Shown piece by piece: positions 11,045 through 23,522 of a stretch of 64,000 bases of DNA. Both the position numbers and the translations under genes were made by a program. The DNA comes from Rothia halotolerans (GTDB lineage Bacteria; Actinomycetota; Actinomycetes; Actinomycetales; Micrococcaceae). Where the stretch lies: NCBI RefSeq assembly GCF_004136635.1, contig NZ_NOIU01000002.1, forward strand, positions 496,001 through 560,000. The letters run 5' to 3'. The first letter of the stretch is position 1, and every line of letters begins with the position of its first letter. The notes beneath the pieces were generated by a model that was given only the letters and a program-made list of their open reading frames with translations, made no database searches and had not been told where the DNA came from.

Positions 11045-11962
11045 CTATTCCCGTCCCAGGTCCCGGTGCTGGACGCTGACGGTGACGTTCGGCTGGGACT
11101 TCAGGCGGCGGGCGATCTCCTCGGCGACGGCGACCGAGCGGTGCTTGCCGCCGGTGCACCCCAGCGCGATGGTCGCGTAGTGCTTGCTCTCGGCGCGGTA
11201 GCCGGGGAGCACGGAGCCGATGGCCTCCACGTAGAGGTCCACGAAGCGCGCGGCGCCGCTGTTGCCCAGCACGTAGTCCCGCACCTCGGGGTCCCGCCCC
11301 GTCTGGGGGCGCAGCCCGGGCACCCAGTGCGGGTTGGGGATGAAGCGCATGTCGGCCAGGAAGTTCGCGTCGGCCGGCACCCCGTACTTGAAGCCGAAGC
11401 TCATGACGGTCAGGTTGATCACCGAGGGACCCGTCATCGAGTAGGTGTCCGCGATGACCTTCGCCAGCTGGTGCACGTTGTAGCCGGTGGTGTCCAGCAC
11501 GACGTCGGCGCGCTGGCGCAGGTCGCGCAGCAGCTCCCGCTCGGACTGGATGCCGTCCAGGATGCGCCCCTCGCCCTGGAGCGGGTGCGGGCGGCGCTGG
11601 GCCTCGTAGCGGGCGATGATCTCGGCGTCGGAGGCGTCGAGGAAGAGCACGGTGAAGTCCACCGGCGCGGTGGCCACCAGGCTCATCGCCTCGCGGAAGT
11701 CGGCGAACAGGGCCTTGCCCCGGATGTCGATGATGACCGCGAGCTTGGGCATCGACTGCGGGGCGCGGGCCACGAGGTCCACCAGGGGGTTGAGCATCTG
11801 CGGCGGGAGGTTGTCCACCACGTACCAGCCGTTGTCCTCCAGCGCGTGGGCCGCCGTCGAGCGGCCGGCGCCGGACATGCCGGTGATCACCAGCATCTCG
11901 GTCCGCTCGGGCTTCTCCGGCCGCAGCTGCTCCGGGGACTGCCTCTGGTTCTCGTCGCTCAC
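11045..11962 (-). CDS. rapZ: RNase adapter protein RapZ (P-loop nucleotide-binding)
   Basis: 305-residue RapZ/YvcJ family protein. The Walker A GMSGAGRS is at 28-35. DIRGKALF and the C-terminal GCTGGKHRSVAVAEEIA block, typical of the substrate- and RNA-binding domain, are present. In E. coli RapZ steers small-RNA decay for glucosamine-6-phosphate control; the actinobacterial role is less clear. The start is a GTG (11960-11962) with GAGG upstream, giving VSDENQRQ. The reading frame remains open far upstream inside uvrC, but that extension is an arginine- and glycine-rich shadow. Confidence 0.93.
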   Translation of the reverse strand: MSDENQRQSPEQLRPEKPERTEMLVITGMSGAGRSTAAHALEDNGWYVVDNLPPQMLNPLVDLVARAPQSMPKLAVIIDIRGKALFADFREAMSLVATAPVDFTVLFLDASDAEIIARYEAQRRPHPLQGEGRILDGIQSERELLRDLRQRADVVLDTTGYNVHQLAKVIADTYSMTGPSVINLTVMSFGFKYGVPADANFLADMRFIPNPHWVPGLRPQTGRDPEVRDYVLGNSGAARFVDLYVEAIGSVLPGYRAESKHYATIALGCTGGKHRSVAVAEEIARRLKSQPNVTVSVQHRDLGRE

Positions 11963-12018
11963 GTGCTGACCTCGCTTCTGTGCTCGCGGGGCCGAGGTCC
12001 TCGGCTCCACCGTCCAGG

Positions 12019-13998
12019 TTACCCGGCGGTCGCGCTCTCCTGGGGCTCCGACTCCTCCTGGGCGATCAGGTGCTCGAGGATCTTCTCCGCGAGCTTGGGC
12101 CCGATGCCCCTGACCTCGGCGAGCTGCTCCGGCGTCGCCTCCTGGATGGCCTTGAGCGAGCCGAAGTGCTGGATCAGGGCGTCGCGGCGGCCCGCGCCGA
12201 GGCCGGGCACGCCGTCGAGGGCCGAGGCCAGCATGGCCTTGCCGCGCTTGGAGCGGTGGAAGGTGATGGCGAAGCGGTGCGCCTCGTCGCGCAGGCGCTG
12301 GAGCAGGAAGAGGCCGTTGGAGGAGCGCGGCAGGATGACGGGGAAGTCGTCGTCGGGCACCCAGATCTCCTCGAGGCGCTTGGCCAGGCCGACGACGTGG
12401 ACGTCGTCGATCCCCAGGTCGTCCAGCGCACGGCGGGCCGCCGCTACCTGGGGCGGCCCGCCGTCCACGACGACGAGGTTGGGCGGGTAGGCGAACCGGC
12501 TCGGGTCCGGCGCGGCCTCGGTGATCTCCCCCGAGGCGCGCGGGGCGGCCCGGCGCTCCTCCTGCTCCGCGAGGTGGCGCTTGAAGCGGCGGTGGATGAC
12601 GTCGTACATCGACGCCGTGTCGTCCCGCGCCGCCTCCCCGCGGATGGAGAACTTGCGGTAGTCCGACTTCTTCGGCAGCCCGTCCTCGAAGACCACCATC
12701 GAGGCGACGACGTTGGTCCCCTGCGAGTGGGAGATGTCGTAGCACTCGATGCGCATCAGCGCCTCCGGCAGGTCCAGCGCCTCCTGCAGCTCCTGCAGGG
12801 ATGCGGAGCGGGTGGTGAGGTCCCCCGCCCGGCGGGACTTGTGCAGCATCAGCGACTGCCGGGCGTTCTCCGCCACCGTCTCCATGAGCTGCACCCGCTC
12901 GCCGCGCTGCGGCACGGAGATGGTCACCTTGGAGCCGCGCAGGCCGCTCAGCCACTCCTGGAGCTGCTCCGCCCCCTCCGGCATCACCGGGACCAGCACG
13001 GTGCGCGGGATCTCGTTGCGGGTCATCTCCTGCTCCTCCGGCGTGCTGGCCAGGGTCACCGCGGACTCGCCGTAGACCTGCTGCAGCAGCTGCGCGATCA
13101 TCTCCGCCGGGGTGCGGTCCTCGACCTTCTCCACGATCCAGCCGCGCTGGCCGCGGATGCGCCCCTCGCGGACGTGGAAGACCTGGGCGGCGGCCTCGAG
13201 CTCGTCCTCGTGGAAGGCGAACAGGTCGGCGTCGACGGAGTCGGAGAGGACCACGGCGTTGCGCTCGAAGGCCTTCTTCAGGGCCTCGATGTCGTCCCGC
13301 AACTTCGCGGCGTGCTCGAACTCCATGTTCTCGGCGGCGTGCTGCATCTGGTCGGTGAGCTCGCGGATGTACTTCTCCGAGCCGCCGGCCATGAACCGGC
13401 ACAGGCTGTCGGCCAGCGCCCGGTGGTCCTCCTCGCTGATGCGCCCGACGCAGGGCGCGGAGCACTTGTCGATGTACCCCAGCAGGCACGGGCGGTCGGT
13501 CTGCTCGGCGCGCTTGAACACGGTGCGCGAGCAGGTGCGGACCGGGAAGACCCGCAGCAGGGCGTCCAGGGTCTCCCGGATCGCCCAGGCGTGGGAGAAG
13601 GGGCCGAAGTAGCGGGTGCCCTTCTTCTTCTCGCCGCGCATGACCCGGGCCCGGGGGTAGCGCTCCCCCACCGAGACGGCGAGGTAGGGGTAGGACTTGT
13701 CGTCCCGGTACTTGATGTTGAACTTCGGCGCGTACTGCTTGATCCACGTGTACTCGAGCTGCAGGGACTCCAGCTCGGAGCCGACCACCGTCCACTCCAC
13801 GCTCGCGCCGGCGTGGACCATCGCGTAGGTCTTCGGCGCCAGGCGGTGGGGGTCGGCGAAGTACGAGTTCAGCCGGTTGCGCAGGTTCTTGGCCTTGCCC
13901 ACGTAGATGACGCGGCCGAACTCGTCGCGGAACCGGTACACCCCGGGATCCGTGGGGATCTGGCCCGTCACGGGCCGGTAGCTTGCGGGGTTGGCCAT
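12019..13998 (-). CDS. uvrC: Excinuclease ABC subunit C
   Basis: 659-residue dual-incision nuclease of nucleotide excision repair. Order of domains: an N-terminal GIY-YIG-type nuclease (GVYRFRDEFGRVIYVGKAKNLRNRL, residues about 19-43), a cysteine cluster CLLGYIDKCSAPC that may hold an Fe-S cluster, a UVR domain (AAKLRDDIEALKKAF), the RNase-H-like C-terminal nuclease (VVVDGGPPQ), and tandem helix-hairpin-helix motifs (GVPGLGAGRR, VRGIGPKLAEKIL). uvrA lies 1.5 kb upstream on the same strand. uvrC heads the conserved uvrC-rapZ-yvcK-whiA group. Confidence 0.96.
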   Translation of the reverse strand: MANPASYRPVTGQIPTDPGVYRFRDEFGRVIYVGKAKNLRNRLNSYFADPHRLAPKTYAMVHAGASVEWTVVGSELESLQLEYTWIKQYAPKFNIKYRDDKSYPYLAVSVGERYPRARVMRGEKKKGTRYFGPFSHAWAIRETLDALLRVFPVRTCSRTVFKRAEQTDRPCLLGYIDKCSAPCVGRISEEDHRALADSLCRFMAGGSEKYIRELTDQMQHAAENMEFEHAAKLRDDIEALKKAFERNAVVLSDSVDADLFAFHEDELEAAAQVFHVREGRIRGQRGWIVEKVEDRTPAEMIAQLLQQVYGESAVTLASTPEEQEMTRNEIPRTVLVPVMPEGAEQLQEWLSGLRGSKVTISVPQRGERVQLMETVAENARQSLMLHKSRRAGDLTTRSASLQELQEALDLPEALMRIECYDISHSQGTNVVASMVVFEDGLPKKSDYRKFSIRGEAARDDTASMYDVIHRRFKRHLAEQEERRAAPRASGEITEAAPDPSRFAYPPNLVVVDGGPPQVAAARRALDDLGIDDVHVVGLAKRLEEIWVPDDDFPVILPRSSNGLFLLQRLRDEAHRFAITFHRSKRGKAMLASALDGVPGLGAGRRDALIQHFGSLKAIQEATPEQLAEVRGIGPKLAEKILEHLIAQEESEPQESATAG

Positions 13999-14047
13999 GG
14001 TGGCTCGAGCTCCTGATCTTCTCGACGCCGCCGCGTCGGATCAGCTG

Positions 14048-14737
14048 CTAGGCGAGGGTGCCTGCGTCCTTGTCCAACGACGGCGAGGTGTTGTAGTCGT
14101 CCTTCCGGGCCTGGCCGGACAGGGCCGCGATGCGGTCCATGATGAGGTCCGTGCTCTCCCGGCGGCGGCGGCCGGTCTGCCGGTCCCCCAGCTTCTCGAA
14201 GTAGAGCGGCTCGCCGACGCGGACCGTGAACTTCACCGGGCGGATCATCCGGGTGCCCGGCGGCTGGATGCGCTCGGTGCCGATGATCCCCACCGGGACC
14301 ACGGGCGCCCCGGTCTTGTGGGCCAGCCAGGCCACGCCGATCTTGCCGCGGTAGAGGTAGCCGTCCCGGGACCGCGTCCCCTCCGGGTAGATGCCGAAGA
14401 CCCCGCCCTGCTCGAGGCGCTCGAGCCCGATGTCCAGGGCCTTCAGCCGCTCCGACTGGTCCGAGCGGTTGACCGGGATGATGTCGATCAGCTCGAAGAA
14501 GTGCTTCATGAGCCGGCCCCGGATCCCGGGGGAGTTGACGTACTCGGCCTTCGCCAAGAACGCCACGCGCCGCGGCATGAGGGCGGAGAGTATGACGCTG
14601 TCCAGGAACGCGAGGTGGTTGGAGGCCACGATGACCGGGCCCTCCTTCGGGAAGCTCTCCAGCCCGGTGACCCGCGCCCGGAAGATCGTCTTGAACAGCC
14701 CGGTCACCCCGGCCTGAGCCAGCTCGTACGCCTTCAC
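14048..14737 (-). CDS. 1-acyl-sn-glycerol-3-phosphate acyltransferase (PlsC family)
   Basis: 229-residue PlsC-type acyltransferase that places the second acyl chain on lysophosphatidate in phospholipid synthesis. Catalytic motif I is NHLAFLD (N40, H41, D46) and motif III is EGTRS (119-123); VPVGIIGTER matches the next block. The start is a GTG at 14735-14737 with AGGAA upstream. It lies 49 bases before uvrC and 39 bases after a HAD phosphatase gene on the same strand, so it may be co-transcribed with both. The C-terminal 30 residues are a polar tail. The acyl acceptor cannot be read from sequence alone. Confidence 0.9.
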   Translation of the reverse strand: MKAYELAQAGVTGLFKTIFRARVTGLESFPKEGPVIVASNHLAFLDSVILSALMPRRVAFLAKAEYVNSPGIRGRLMKHFFELIDIIPVNRSDQSERLKALDIGLERLEQGGVFGIYPEGTRSRDGYLYRGKIGVAWLAHKTGAPVVPVGIIGTERIQPPGTRMIRPVKFTVRVGEPLYFEKLGDRQTGRRRRESTDLIMDRIAALSGQARKDDYNTSPSLDKDAGTLA

Positions 14738-14776
14738 CTCTCGCGTTCCTCTCTGCTCGCGTGCTCAGTGCATACC

Positions 14777-15528
14777 TTACCCCGAGCGGGAGGCCCCTTC
14801 CGCGCGGCTGGCCGAGCGCTCGGCCGGGAGGAGCTCCGGCAGGCCCGCGAGCTCCGCGATCGCGGTCCGCAGCTGCCCGACGTCGTCCGCCACCGGCGCG
14901 GCGCCGGCCGCTGTCAGCTCCTCCTCCGTTCCGAACCCCCAGGACACGCCGATGCAGGGCATGCCGTTGGCGGCCGCGCCCACGGCGTCGTACTCGCGGT
15001 CCCCCACCATCACGGCGGCGCCGCTCAGGTCCTGGCCGGCGGCGCCGAGCAGCTCGAGGGCGCGGGCGAGGATCCCCGGCTTGTCCGTCGGGAGGGAGGC
15101 CGACTCGGGCCACCTGTCGTCGCGTGCGCCGCTGATCGCGTCGCAGTACTCCGCCAGCCCGAACTCGGCGGCGATGCGGTCGGCCGAGGGCTGGGGCTTC
15201 TGGGTCGCGATGGCGATGCGGACGGGGAGCCGGCGGAGGTCGGCCAGCAGCTCCGCGACGCCGGGGTAGACGCTGGAGAGCCGCCGGGCGAGCTCCGGGT
15301 ACTGCGTGCGGTAGGTCTCGACGATGGCGGGGTGCGCCTCGGCCGGGATGTCGGTGTGCCGCTGGAGGCCCTCCATCGAGGAGGGGCCGACGAACTTGCG
15401 CAGCGTCGCCTCGTCGGGCCGGGTGTAGCCGTGCGCCTCGATCGCCGCGGCGATGCCGCCGGTGATCGCGCCGCCCGGGTCCAGCAGGGTCCCGTCCAGG
15501 TCGAAGAGGACGATCGGTTCGATGCTCA

Positions 15529-15532
<4 letters not shown>
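14777..15532 (-). CDS. HAD-superfamily hydrolase, phosphoglycolate-phosphatase-like
   Basis: 251-residue HAD subfamily IA hydrolase. Motif I is FDLDGTLLD (nucleophile D11, acid/base D13), motif II lies in IAIATQKP, and motif III/IV is [24 protein letters not shown] near the end is typical of PGP/Gph-like enzymes. Substrate is unknown; phosphoglycolate or another small phosphate ester is likely. Two adjacent ATG codons (15532 and 15529) overlap the uvrA stop as ATGATGA, and the second has the better Shine-Dalgarno spacing. Translation is probably coupled to uvrA. Confidence 0.88.
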
Positions 15533-18420
<2,888 letters not shown>

Positions 18421-18608
18421 CTGGGCACCTGTCTGCTGGGCGTGAGCTGAGCTTCGCCTCGGCGCCGCGCTCTCCGGCGGAGTCCGAGGGGAGGATTCGA
18501 AGATTTATTCTAGGGCCGGCGTCAAGCCCGCGCCCCCTCCCGGCGGGCCCTTTTTACCCGGGGCGAACACGCGCGCCCGCGGAGTGATGAACGCTTCATG
18601 ACCAGGGG

Positions 18609-18639
18609 TTGCGCGGGATCGAGGAAACAGCCGTAAACT
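18609..18639 (+). promoter_or_regulatory. Promoter of the MBL-fold gene, probably leaderless
   Basis: A -35-like TTGCGC (18609-18614) and a -10 TAAACT (18634-18639) are 19 bases apart. The -10 ends seven bases before the ATG at 18647, so transcription would start at or next to the start codon. No Shine-Dalgarno sequence lies near that ATG. Confidence 0.5.
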
Positions 18640-18646
18640 CGTGCCC

Positions 18647-19315
18647 ATGATGGCTACGGCAACCAATTCGCTGGATCTGGGGGACCTGACGATCCGCCAC
18701 ATCAGCGTCTCCTCCATGGACAACAACGTCTACCTGATGACGTGCAGGAGCACGGGCACCCAGCTCCTCATCGACGCGGCCGACGACCCGGACGCGATCT
18801 CGGGACTGGTCGCCGCCGGCCAGCACGACGTCAGGAGCAGCTGCACCAGCTGCGGCAACGTCCAGCTCATCGTCACCACGCACTCGCACTGGGACCACGT
18901 CCGGGCCCTCGCCGAGATCAAGTCGCGCTCCGAGGCGCTGACCGCCTGCGGCTCGGCGGATGAGGCGGACATCAACGTCCCCATGGACTTCACCTTCGAG
19001 GACGGGGACACCGCGGACCTCGACGGCTTCTCCCTCGACGTGATCGGCCTGCGCGGCCACACCCCCGGCTCGATCGCCCTGGCCTACACCCCGGAGGACG
19101 GGCCGGTGCACATCTTCACCGGCGACTCGCTGTTCCCGGGCGGCGTCGGCAAGACGGGCTCGGACGCCGCCTTCCGCCAGCTGCTCTCCGACGTCACCAC
19201 CCGGATCTTCGACGTCTACGACGACGACACGGTCATCCTGCCCGGCCACGGCGCGAGCACGACGCTGGGCGCCGAGCGTCCGCACCTGGAGGAATGGCGC
19301 GAACGCGGCTGGTGA
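18647..19315 (+). CDS. MBL-fold metallo-hydrolase
   Basis: 222-residue metallo-beta-lactamase-fold hydrolase. THSHWDH (78-84) is the metal motif, GHTPGSIAL and FTGDSLFPGGVGKT give further ligands, and LPGHG lies near the end. These resemble glyoxalase-II-like members, but the HSHWDH variant and short length do not fix a substrate. The annotated start is the first of two ATGs (18647, 18650). A GTG at 18641 is also in frame. The promoter spacing favours 18647 as a leaderless start. It is divergent from uvrA and 60 bases before a helicase gene. Confidence 0.85.
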   Translation: MMATATNSLDLGDLTIRHISVSSMDNNVYLMTCRSTGTQLLIDAADDPDAISGLVAAGQHDVRSSCTSCGNVQLIVTTHSHWDHVRALAEIKSRSEALTACGSADEADINVPMDFTFEDGDTADLDGFSLDVIGLRGHTPGSIALAYTPEDGPVHIFTGDSLFPGGVGKTGSDAAFRQLLSDVTTRIFDVYDDDTVILPGHGASTTLGAERPHLEEWRERGW

Positions 19316-19361
19316 TCGCCCGGCCTCGGGCCCCGAGGGGCGGGGAGGGCGCGGCGCTGAG

Positions 19362-19367
19362 TAGACT
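19362..19367 (+). promoter_or_regulatory. -10 element of the helicase gene
   Basis: TAGACT at 19362-19367 ends eight bases before the ATG at 19376. That position fits a leaderless or near-leaderless transcript. A GGAG at 19369-19372 is only three bases from the ATG. Confidence 0.4.
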
Positions 19368-19375
19368 CGGAGTCG

Positions 19376-21985
19376 ATGAGACTCCTCGAAGCCCTTGACC
19401 CGAACCTCTCCGACGCCGCGCACCGCTACGACCGCGGCGACTTCGCCTCCAACCCGCTGACCGCAGAGGAGGTCTACGAGGGATTCACCCGCTGGATCGC
19501 CTCGCGGGACATGGAGCTGTACCCCGCCCAGGACGAGGCGGTGCTCGAGCTGGCCTCCGGCGCCAACGTCATCCTGGCCACGCCCACCGGCTCGGGGAAG
19601 TCCACCGTCGCCGTCGCGGCGCACTTCGCCGGCCTGGCCACCGGCCAGCGCTCGTACTACACCGCGCCCATCAAGGCGCTGGTCTCCGAGAAGTTCTTCG
19701 ACCTCTGCGCCATCTTCGGCGCGGAGAACGTCGGCATGATCACCGGAGACTCCTCGGTCAACGCCCACGCGCCCATCGTGTGCTGCACCGCCGAGATCCT
19801 CGCGAACCTGGTGCTGCGCGAGGGCGAGGGGGCCGACGTCCGCCAGGTCGTCATGGACGAGTTCCACTTCTACTCCGACCCGCAGCGCGGCTGGGCCTGG
19901 CAGGTCCCCCTCCTCGAGCTCCCCCAGGCCCAGTTCCTCCTCATGTCCGCGACCCTGGGCGACGTCAGCCGCTTCGAGCGCGAGCTGACCGATCTGACGG
20001 GCCGTCCCACCGCGTACGTGACCAGCACGGAGCGCCCGATCCCGCTGCACTACTACTACTCCGAGGAGCCCGTGCACGAGGCCCTGGAGGAGCTGGTGAA
20101 GACGGGCCAGGCGCCGGTCTACGTCGTCCACTTCTCGCAGCTGCAGGCGATGGACCAGGCCCAGGCGCTGATGAGCATCAACGTCCTGACCCGCGAGGAG
20201 AAGGACCGGGTCGGCGAGGTGATCGCGGGCTTCCGCTTCGCGACCGGCTTCGGCAAGGTCCTCAACCGGCTGGTGCGGCACGGGATCGGGGTGCACCACG
20301 CGGGGATGCTGCCCAAGTACCGCCGCCTGGTCGAGCAGCTCGCCCAGACGGGCCTGCTGAAGGTGATCTGCGGGACGGACACGCTCGGCGTCGGGATCAA
20401 CGTGCCCATCCGGACCGTGCTCATCACCGCGCTGTCCAAGTTCGACGGCGAGCGGACCCGGCGGCTCAAGGCGCGCGAGTTCCACCAGATCGCGGGCCGG
20501 GCCGGGCGCGCGGGGTACGACACGGCCGGCACCGTCGTCGTGCAGGCGCCCGAGCACGACATCGAGAACGCGAAGATCATGGAGCGGGCGCGCACCAAGT
20601 TCGGCGACGACGAGAAGAAGGTCACCCAGTCCACCCGCGGCAAGAGGAAGAAGCCGCCGCAGGGCTTCGTCGCGTGGTCCCGCAAGACCTTCGAGCAGCT
20701 CGTCGCGGCCTCCCCCGAGCCGCTGACCTCCTCCTTCACCGTGACGCACTCGATGCTGCTGAACCTGCTGGAGCGCCCGGGCGACCCCCTGGCCGCGGCG
20801 CGGAGGCTGCTGACCGAGAACGACGAGCCGCCGGCCCGGCAGCGGCAGCTGGTGCTCAAGGCCCTCGGGATCCTGCGCGAGCTGCTCGCGGCCGGCGTCC
20901 TGGAGCGGCTGGACGAGCCGGACGAGGACGGCCGCACCCTGCGGCTGACGGTCCAGCTGCAGGAGAACTTCGCGCTGAACCAGCCGCTCTCCCCCTTCGC
21001 GCTGGCGGCGCTGACCCTGCTGGACCGCGAGGACCCGGGCTACGCGCTCGACGCCGTCTCGGTCATCGAGGCCATCCTGGAGAAGCCGCGGCAGGTGCTC
21101 ACGGCGCAGGAGAGGAAGGTCCGCGGCGAGGAGATCGGCCGGCTCAAGGCCGAGGGCGTGGAGTACACCGAGCGGATGAACATCGTGGACGAGATGACCT
21201 ACCCGCAGCCGCTGGCCGAGCTGCTGGAGCAGGCCTTCGAGACCTACCGCAGCGACGCGCCGTGGATCTCCGAGTTCGAGCTGGCGCCGAAGTCGGTGGT
21301 CCGGGACATGTACGAGCGCGCGATGGGCTTCGGCGACTACGTCCAGCACTACCAGCTGGCCCGCTCCGAGGGGATCCTGCTGCGCTACCTCTCGGACGCC
21401 TACCGGGCGCTGCGCCAGACGGTGCCGCTCTCCGCGCTCACCCCGGAGCTCGAGGACCTCATCGCCTGGCTGGGCGAACTGATCCGGCAGACGGACAACT
21501 CGCTGATCGACGAGTGGGAGAAGATGACCTCCGGCGACGACGAGCCGCTCTCCCAGGAGACCCTCGAGGACCTGGTCGCCGAGTCGGCGCCGAAGGTCAC
21601 GGACAACCGGCGGGCGTTCACGATCATGGTGCGCAACGCGATGTTCCGCCGCGTCGAGCTCTTCGCCGACGAGCAGGAGAAGGCGCTCGGGGAGCTGGAC
21701 CACGGCTCCGGGTGGGACGCCGACCGCTGGGCCCAGGCGATGGACGAGTACTTCGACGAGTACGAGGACATCCACACCGACGCCGCCGCCCGCGCCCCGC
21801 ACCACCTGCGGATCGACGACTCCGAGGACGGGATCTGGAGGATCCGCCAGGCGCTGGCCGACCCGGAGGAGAACTACGACTTCGCGATGCACGCGACCGT
21901 GGACCTGCTCTCCTCGGACGAGGAGGGGGCGCCGGTCATCCGCATGGACAGCGTCGGCTTCCCGGCGCCCGGGGGCAGGGCATGA
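19376..21985 (+). CDS. DEAD/DEAH-box helicase with DUF3516 domain
   Basis: 869-residue superfamily 2 helicase. Motif I is ATPTGSGKS (68-76), motif II is the unusual DEFH (161-164), motif III is SAT (191-193), and motif VI is QIAGRAGRAGYD. The second half matches the actinobacterial DUF3516 region, with no known fold that I can assign. It is related to Ski2/HelY-type RNA helicases, so a role in RNA processing is likely but inferred. Its stop overlaps the following iminopeptidase start by four bases (ATGA), so both are translated from one message. Confidence 0.9.
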   Translation: MRLLEALDPNLSDAAHRYDRGDFASNPLTAEEVYEGFTRWIASRDMELYPAQDEAVLELASGANVILATPTGSGKSTVAVAAHFAGLATGQRSYYTAPIKALVSEKFFDLCAIFGAENVGMITGDSSVNAHAPIVCCTAEILANLVLREGEGADVRQVVMDEFHFYSDPQRGWAWQVPLLELPQAQFLLMSATLGDVSRFERELTDLTGRPTAYVTSTERPIPLHYYYSEEPVHEALEELVKTGQAPVYVVHFSQLQAMDQAQALMSINVLTREEKDRVGEVIAGFRFATGFGKVLNRLVRHGIGVHHAGMLPKYRRLVEQLAQTGLLKVICGTDTLGVGINVPIRTVLITALSKFDGERTRRLKAREFHQIAGRAGRAGYDTAGTVVVQAPEHDIENAKIMERARTKFGDDEKKVTQSTRGKRKKPPQGFVAWSRKTFEQLVAASPEPLTSSFTVTHSMLLNLLERPGDPLAAARRLLTENDEPPARQRQLVLKALGILRELLAAGVLERLDEPDEDGRTLRLTVQLQENFALNQPLSPFALAALTLLDREDPGYALDAVSVIEAILEKPRQVLTAQERKVRGEEIGRLKAEGVEYTERMNIVDEMTYPQPLAELLEQAFETYRSDAPWISEFELAPKSVVRDMYERAMGFGDYVQHYQLARSEGILLRYLSDAYRALRQTVPLSALTPELEDLIAWLGELIRQTDNSLIDEWEKMTSGDDEPLSQETLEDLVAESAPKVTDNRRAFTIMVRNAMFRRVELFADEQEKALGELDHGSGWDADRWAQAMDEYFDEYEDIHTDAAARAPHHLRIDDSEDGIWRIRQALADPEENYDFAMHATVDLLSSDEEGAPVIRMDSVGFPAPGGRA

Positions 21986-23427
21986 CGCCGGCCGGGACGC
22001 CGGGGCACCCGGTCCCCCGCCCGCTGCGGCATCTGCCGGGCGCCCGGCGCCGCGTCGGGGACCTGGAACTCGCCGACCATCGCTTCGAGGTGCCGTTGAC
22101 CCACGGCTGGGGCTACGGCCACGGGGAGCCGTTCGACGCCGTCGCCCGTCCGGAGCAGGCGCGGGAGCGGGTCGAGCTGTTCGCCCGGGTGGTCACCGAC
22201 CTCGGCCCCGATTCCCCGACGCCGCCCGGGGACCGGCCCTACCTGCTCTACCTCCAGGGCGGGCCCGGGATGGGCGCGCCGCGGCCGCTGTCCTCCTCCG
22301 GCTGGATCGCGGCCCTGGCGGGGCACTACCGCATCGTGCTGATGGACCAGCGCGGCACGGGGCTGTCCACGCCGCTCTCCGCCGAGCGCCTGCGCCGCCG
22401 GGGCGGCCCCGAGGCGCAGGCCTCGTACCTCGAGCACTTCCGCGCCGACTCGATCGTGGCCGACGCCGAGGCGATCCGCGTGGCGCTGACCTCCGGGGAG
22501 CGGGAGCACCGCTGGGCGACGCTCGGCCAGAGCTTCGGGGGCTTCTGCACCCTCAGCTACCTCTCCTTCGCGCCGGAGTCGCTGCTGCACTCCTGGATCA
22601 CCGCCGGCCTGGCGCCCCTGACCGCCTCCCCGCGGCAGGTCTACGAGGCAACCTTCCAGCGGATGGCCGAGCGCAACGCGGAGTTCTACGGCTGGTACCC
22701 GGAGGACGAGGAGGCCGCCGCACGCGTCGCGCGGCACCTTCAGCTGTGGGAGGCCGCGCTGCCCACCGGCGAGCGGCTGACCCCGCACCGCTTCCAGATG
22801 GCCGGCCAGCTGCTGGGCGGCGCCGGACGCGTCCACGGGCTGCACTACCTCCTGGAGTCGGCCTTCGCCGAGGGCCCCGGCCGGCTCTCCGAGTCCTTCC
22901 TGCGCGAGGTCGGGGAGCTGGTCGGCTTCGGCGGGCGGCCCCTGTACGCGCTGATGCACGAGGCGATCTACTGCGACGGCCCCGGTGTGGCCAGCGGCTG
23001 GGCGGCGGACTCCGTCCGGTCCCAGCGCCCCGACTACGACGAGGATCGGCGCCCCCTGATGTTCACGGGCGAGATGATCCACCCCTGGTACTTCGCCGAG
23101 GACCCCGCGCTGGCCCCCCTCGCGGAGACCGCGGAGCTGCTGGCCGGGAAGGACGACTGGGGACGGCTGTACGACCTCGAGCGGCTGCGCCGGAACACGG
23201 TGCCGGTGGCGGCCTCGGCGTACCGGCACGACGTGTACGTGGACCACGACCTGGCCCTGGCCACAGCGGAGCTCGTCCCGAACCTCTCCGCCTGGACCTC
23301 CGAGACCCACCACCACGACGCGCTGGCGCAGGACACCGACGCCGTCCTGGGGGCTCTGGGCGAGCGTCTCGTGGGTCTCGGCGCGCTCGAGCACTCCCCC
23401 GTTTCTCCCAGTGAGAACGCGGATTGA
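21982..23427 (+). CDS. Proline iminopeptidase-family alpha/beta hydrolase
   Basis: 481-residue peptidase family S33 protein. QGGPG (92-96) is the oxyanion-hole motif, DQRGTGLS follows (122-129), and the nucleophile is S184 in GQSFGG. The C-terminal histidine region SETHHHDA fits the last triad member. Proline iminopeptidases remove N-terminal proline from peptides. This is the longer actinobacterial type without a signal peptide, so it should be cytoplasmic. It starts inside the helicase stop codon (ATGA overlap). The pairing of helicase and peptidase has no obvious functional reason. Confidence 0.9.
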   Translation: MTPAGTPGHPVPRPLRHLPGARRRVGDLELADHRFEVPLTHGWGYGHGEPFDAVARPEQARERVELFARVVTDLGPDSPTPPGDRPYLLYLQGGPGMGAPRPLSSSGWIAALAGHYRIVLMDQRGTGLSTPLSAERLRRRGGPEAQASYLEHFRADSIVADAEAIRVALTSGEREHRWATLGQSFGGFCTLSYLSFAPESLLHSWITAGLAPLTASPRQVYEATFQRMAERNAEFYGWYPEDEEAAARVARHLQLWEAALPTGERLTPHRFQMAGQLLGGAGRVHGLHYLLESAFAEGPGRLSESFLREVGELVGFGGRPLYALMHEAIYCDGPGVASGWAADSVRSQRPDYDEDRRPLMFTGEMIHPWYFAEDPALAPLAETAELLAGKDDWGRLYDLERLRRNTVPVAASAYRHDVYVDHDLALATAELVPNLSAWTSETHHHDALAQDTDAVLGALGERLVGLGALEHSPVSPSENAD

Positions 23428-23436
23428 GAAAGTTCC

Positions 23437-23467
23437 TCGACCTTTTCGGGGGGACCGCCGGTAGAAT
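23437..23467 (+). promoter_or_regulatory. Promoter of the GNAT gene
   Basis: TCGACC (23437-23442) and TAGAAT (23462-23467) are spaced by 19 bases. A strong GTAGGAGG ribosome binding site follows before the ATG at 23523. Confidence 0.45.
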
Positions 23468-23522
23468 GGCAGAGGTAGTGCCCGTCATCGCCCGCAAGGC
23501 TGTCACGTCGTAGGAGGTCCCC

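Noticed and set aside
11045-13795. 916-residue minus-strand frame covering rapZ and part of uvrC as one protein
   Set aside because: Only the last 305 residues are RapZ. The rest is arginine- and glycine-rich and lies antisense-frame within uvrC, which has a full set of domains.
18530-18556. Stem followed by TTTTT on the plus strand between uvrA and the MBL gene
   Set aside because: It would be a plus-strand terminator, but no plus-strand gene ends upstream, since uvrA and the MBL gene diverge. The arms are also short.
18491-18600. Possible LexA (SOS) box before uvrA, e.g. CGAAC at 18564 and TTCGAA near 18495
   Set aside because: Only half-sites are present; no CGAAC-N4-GTTCG pair could be read.
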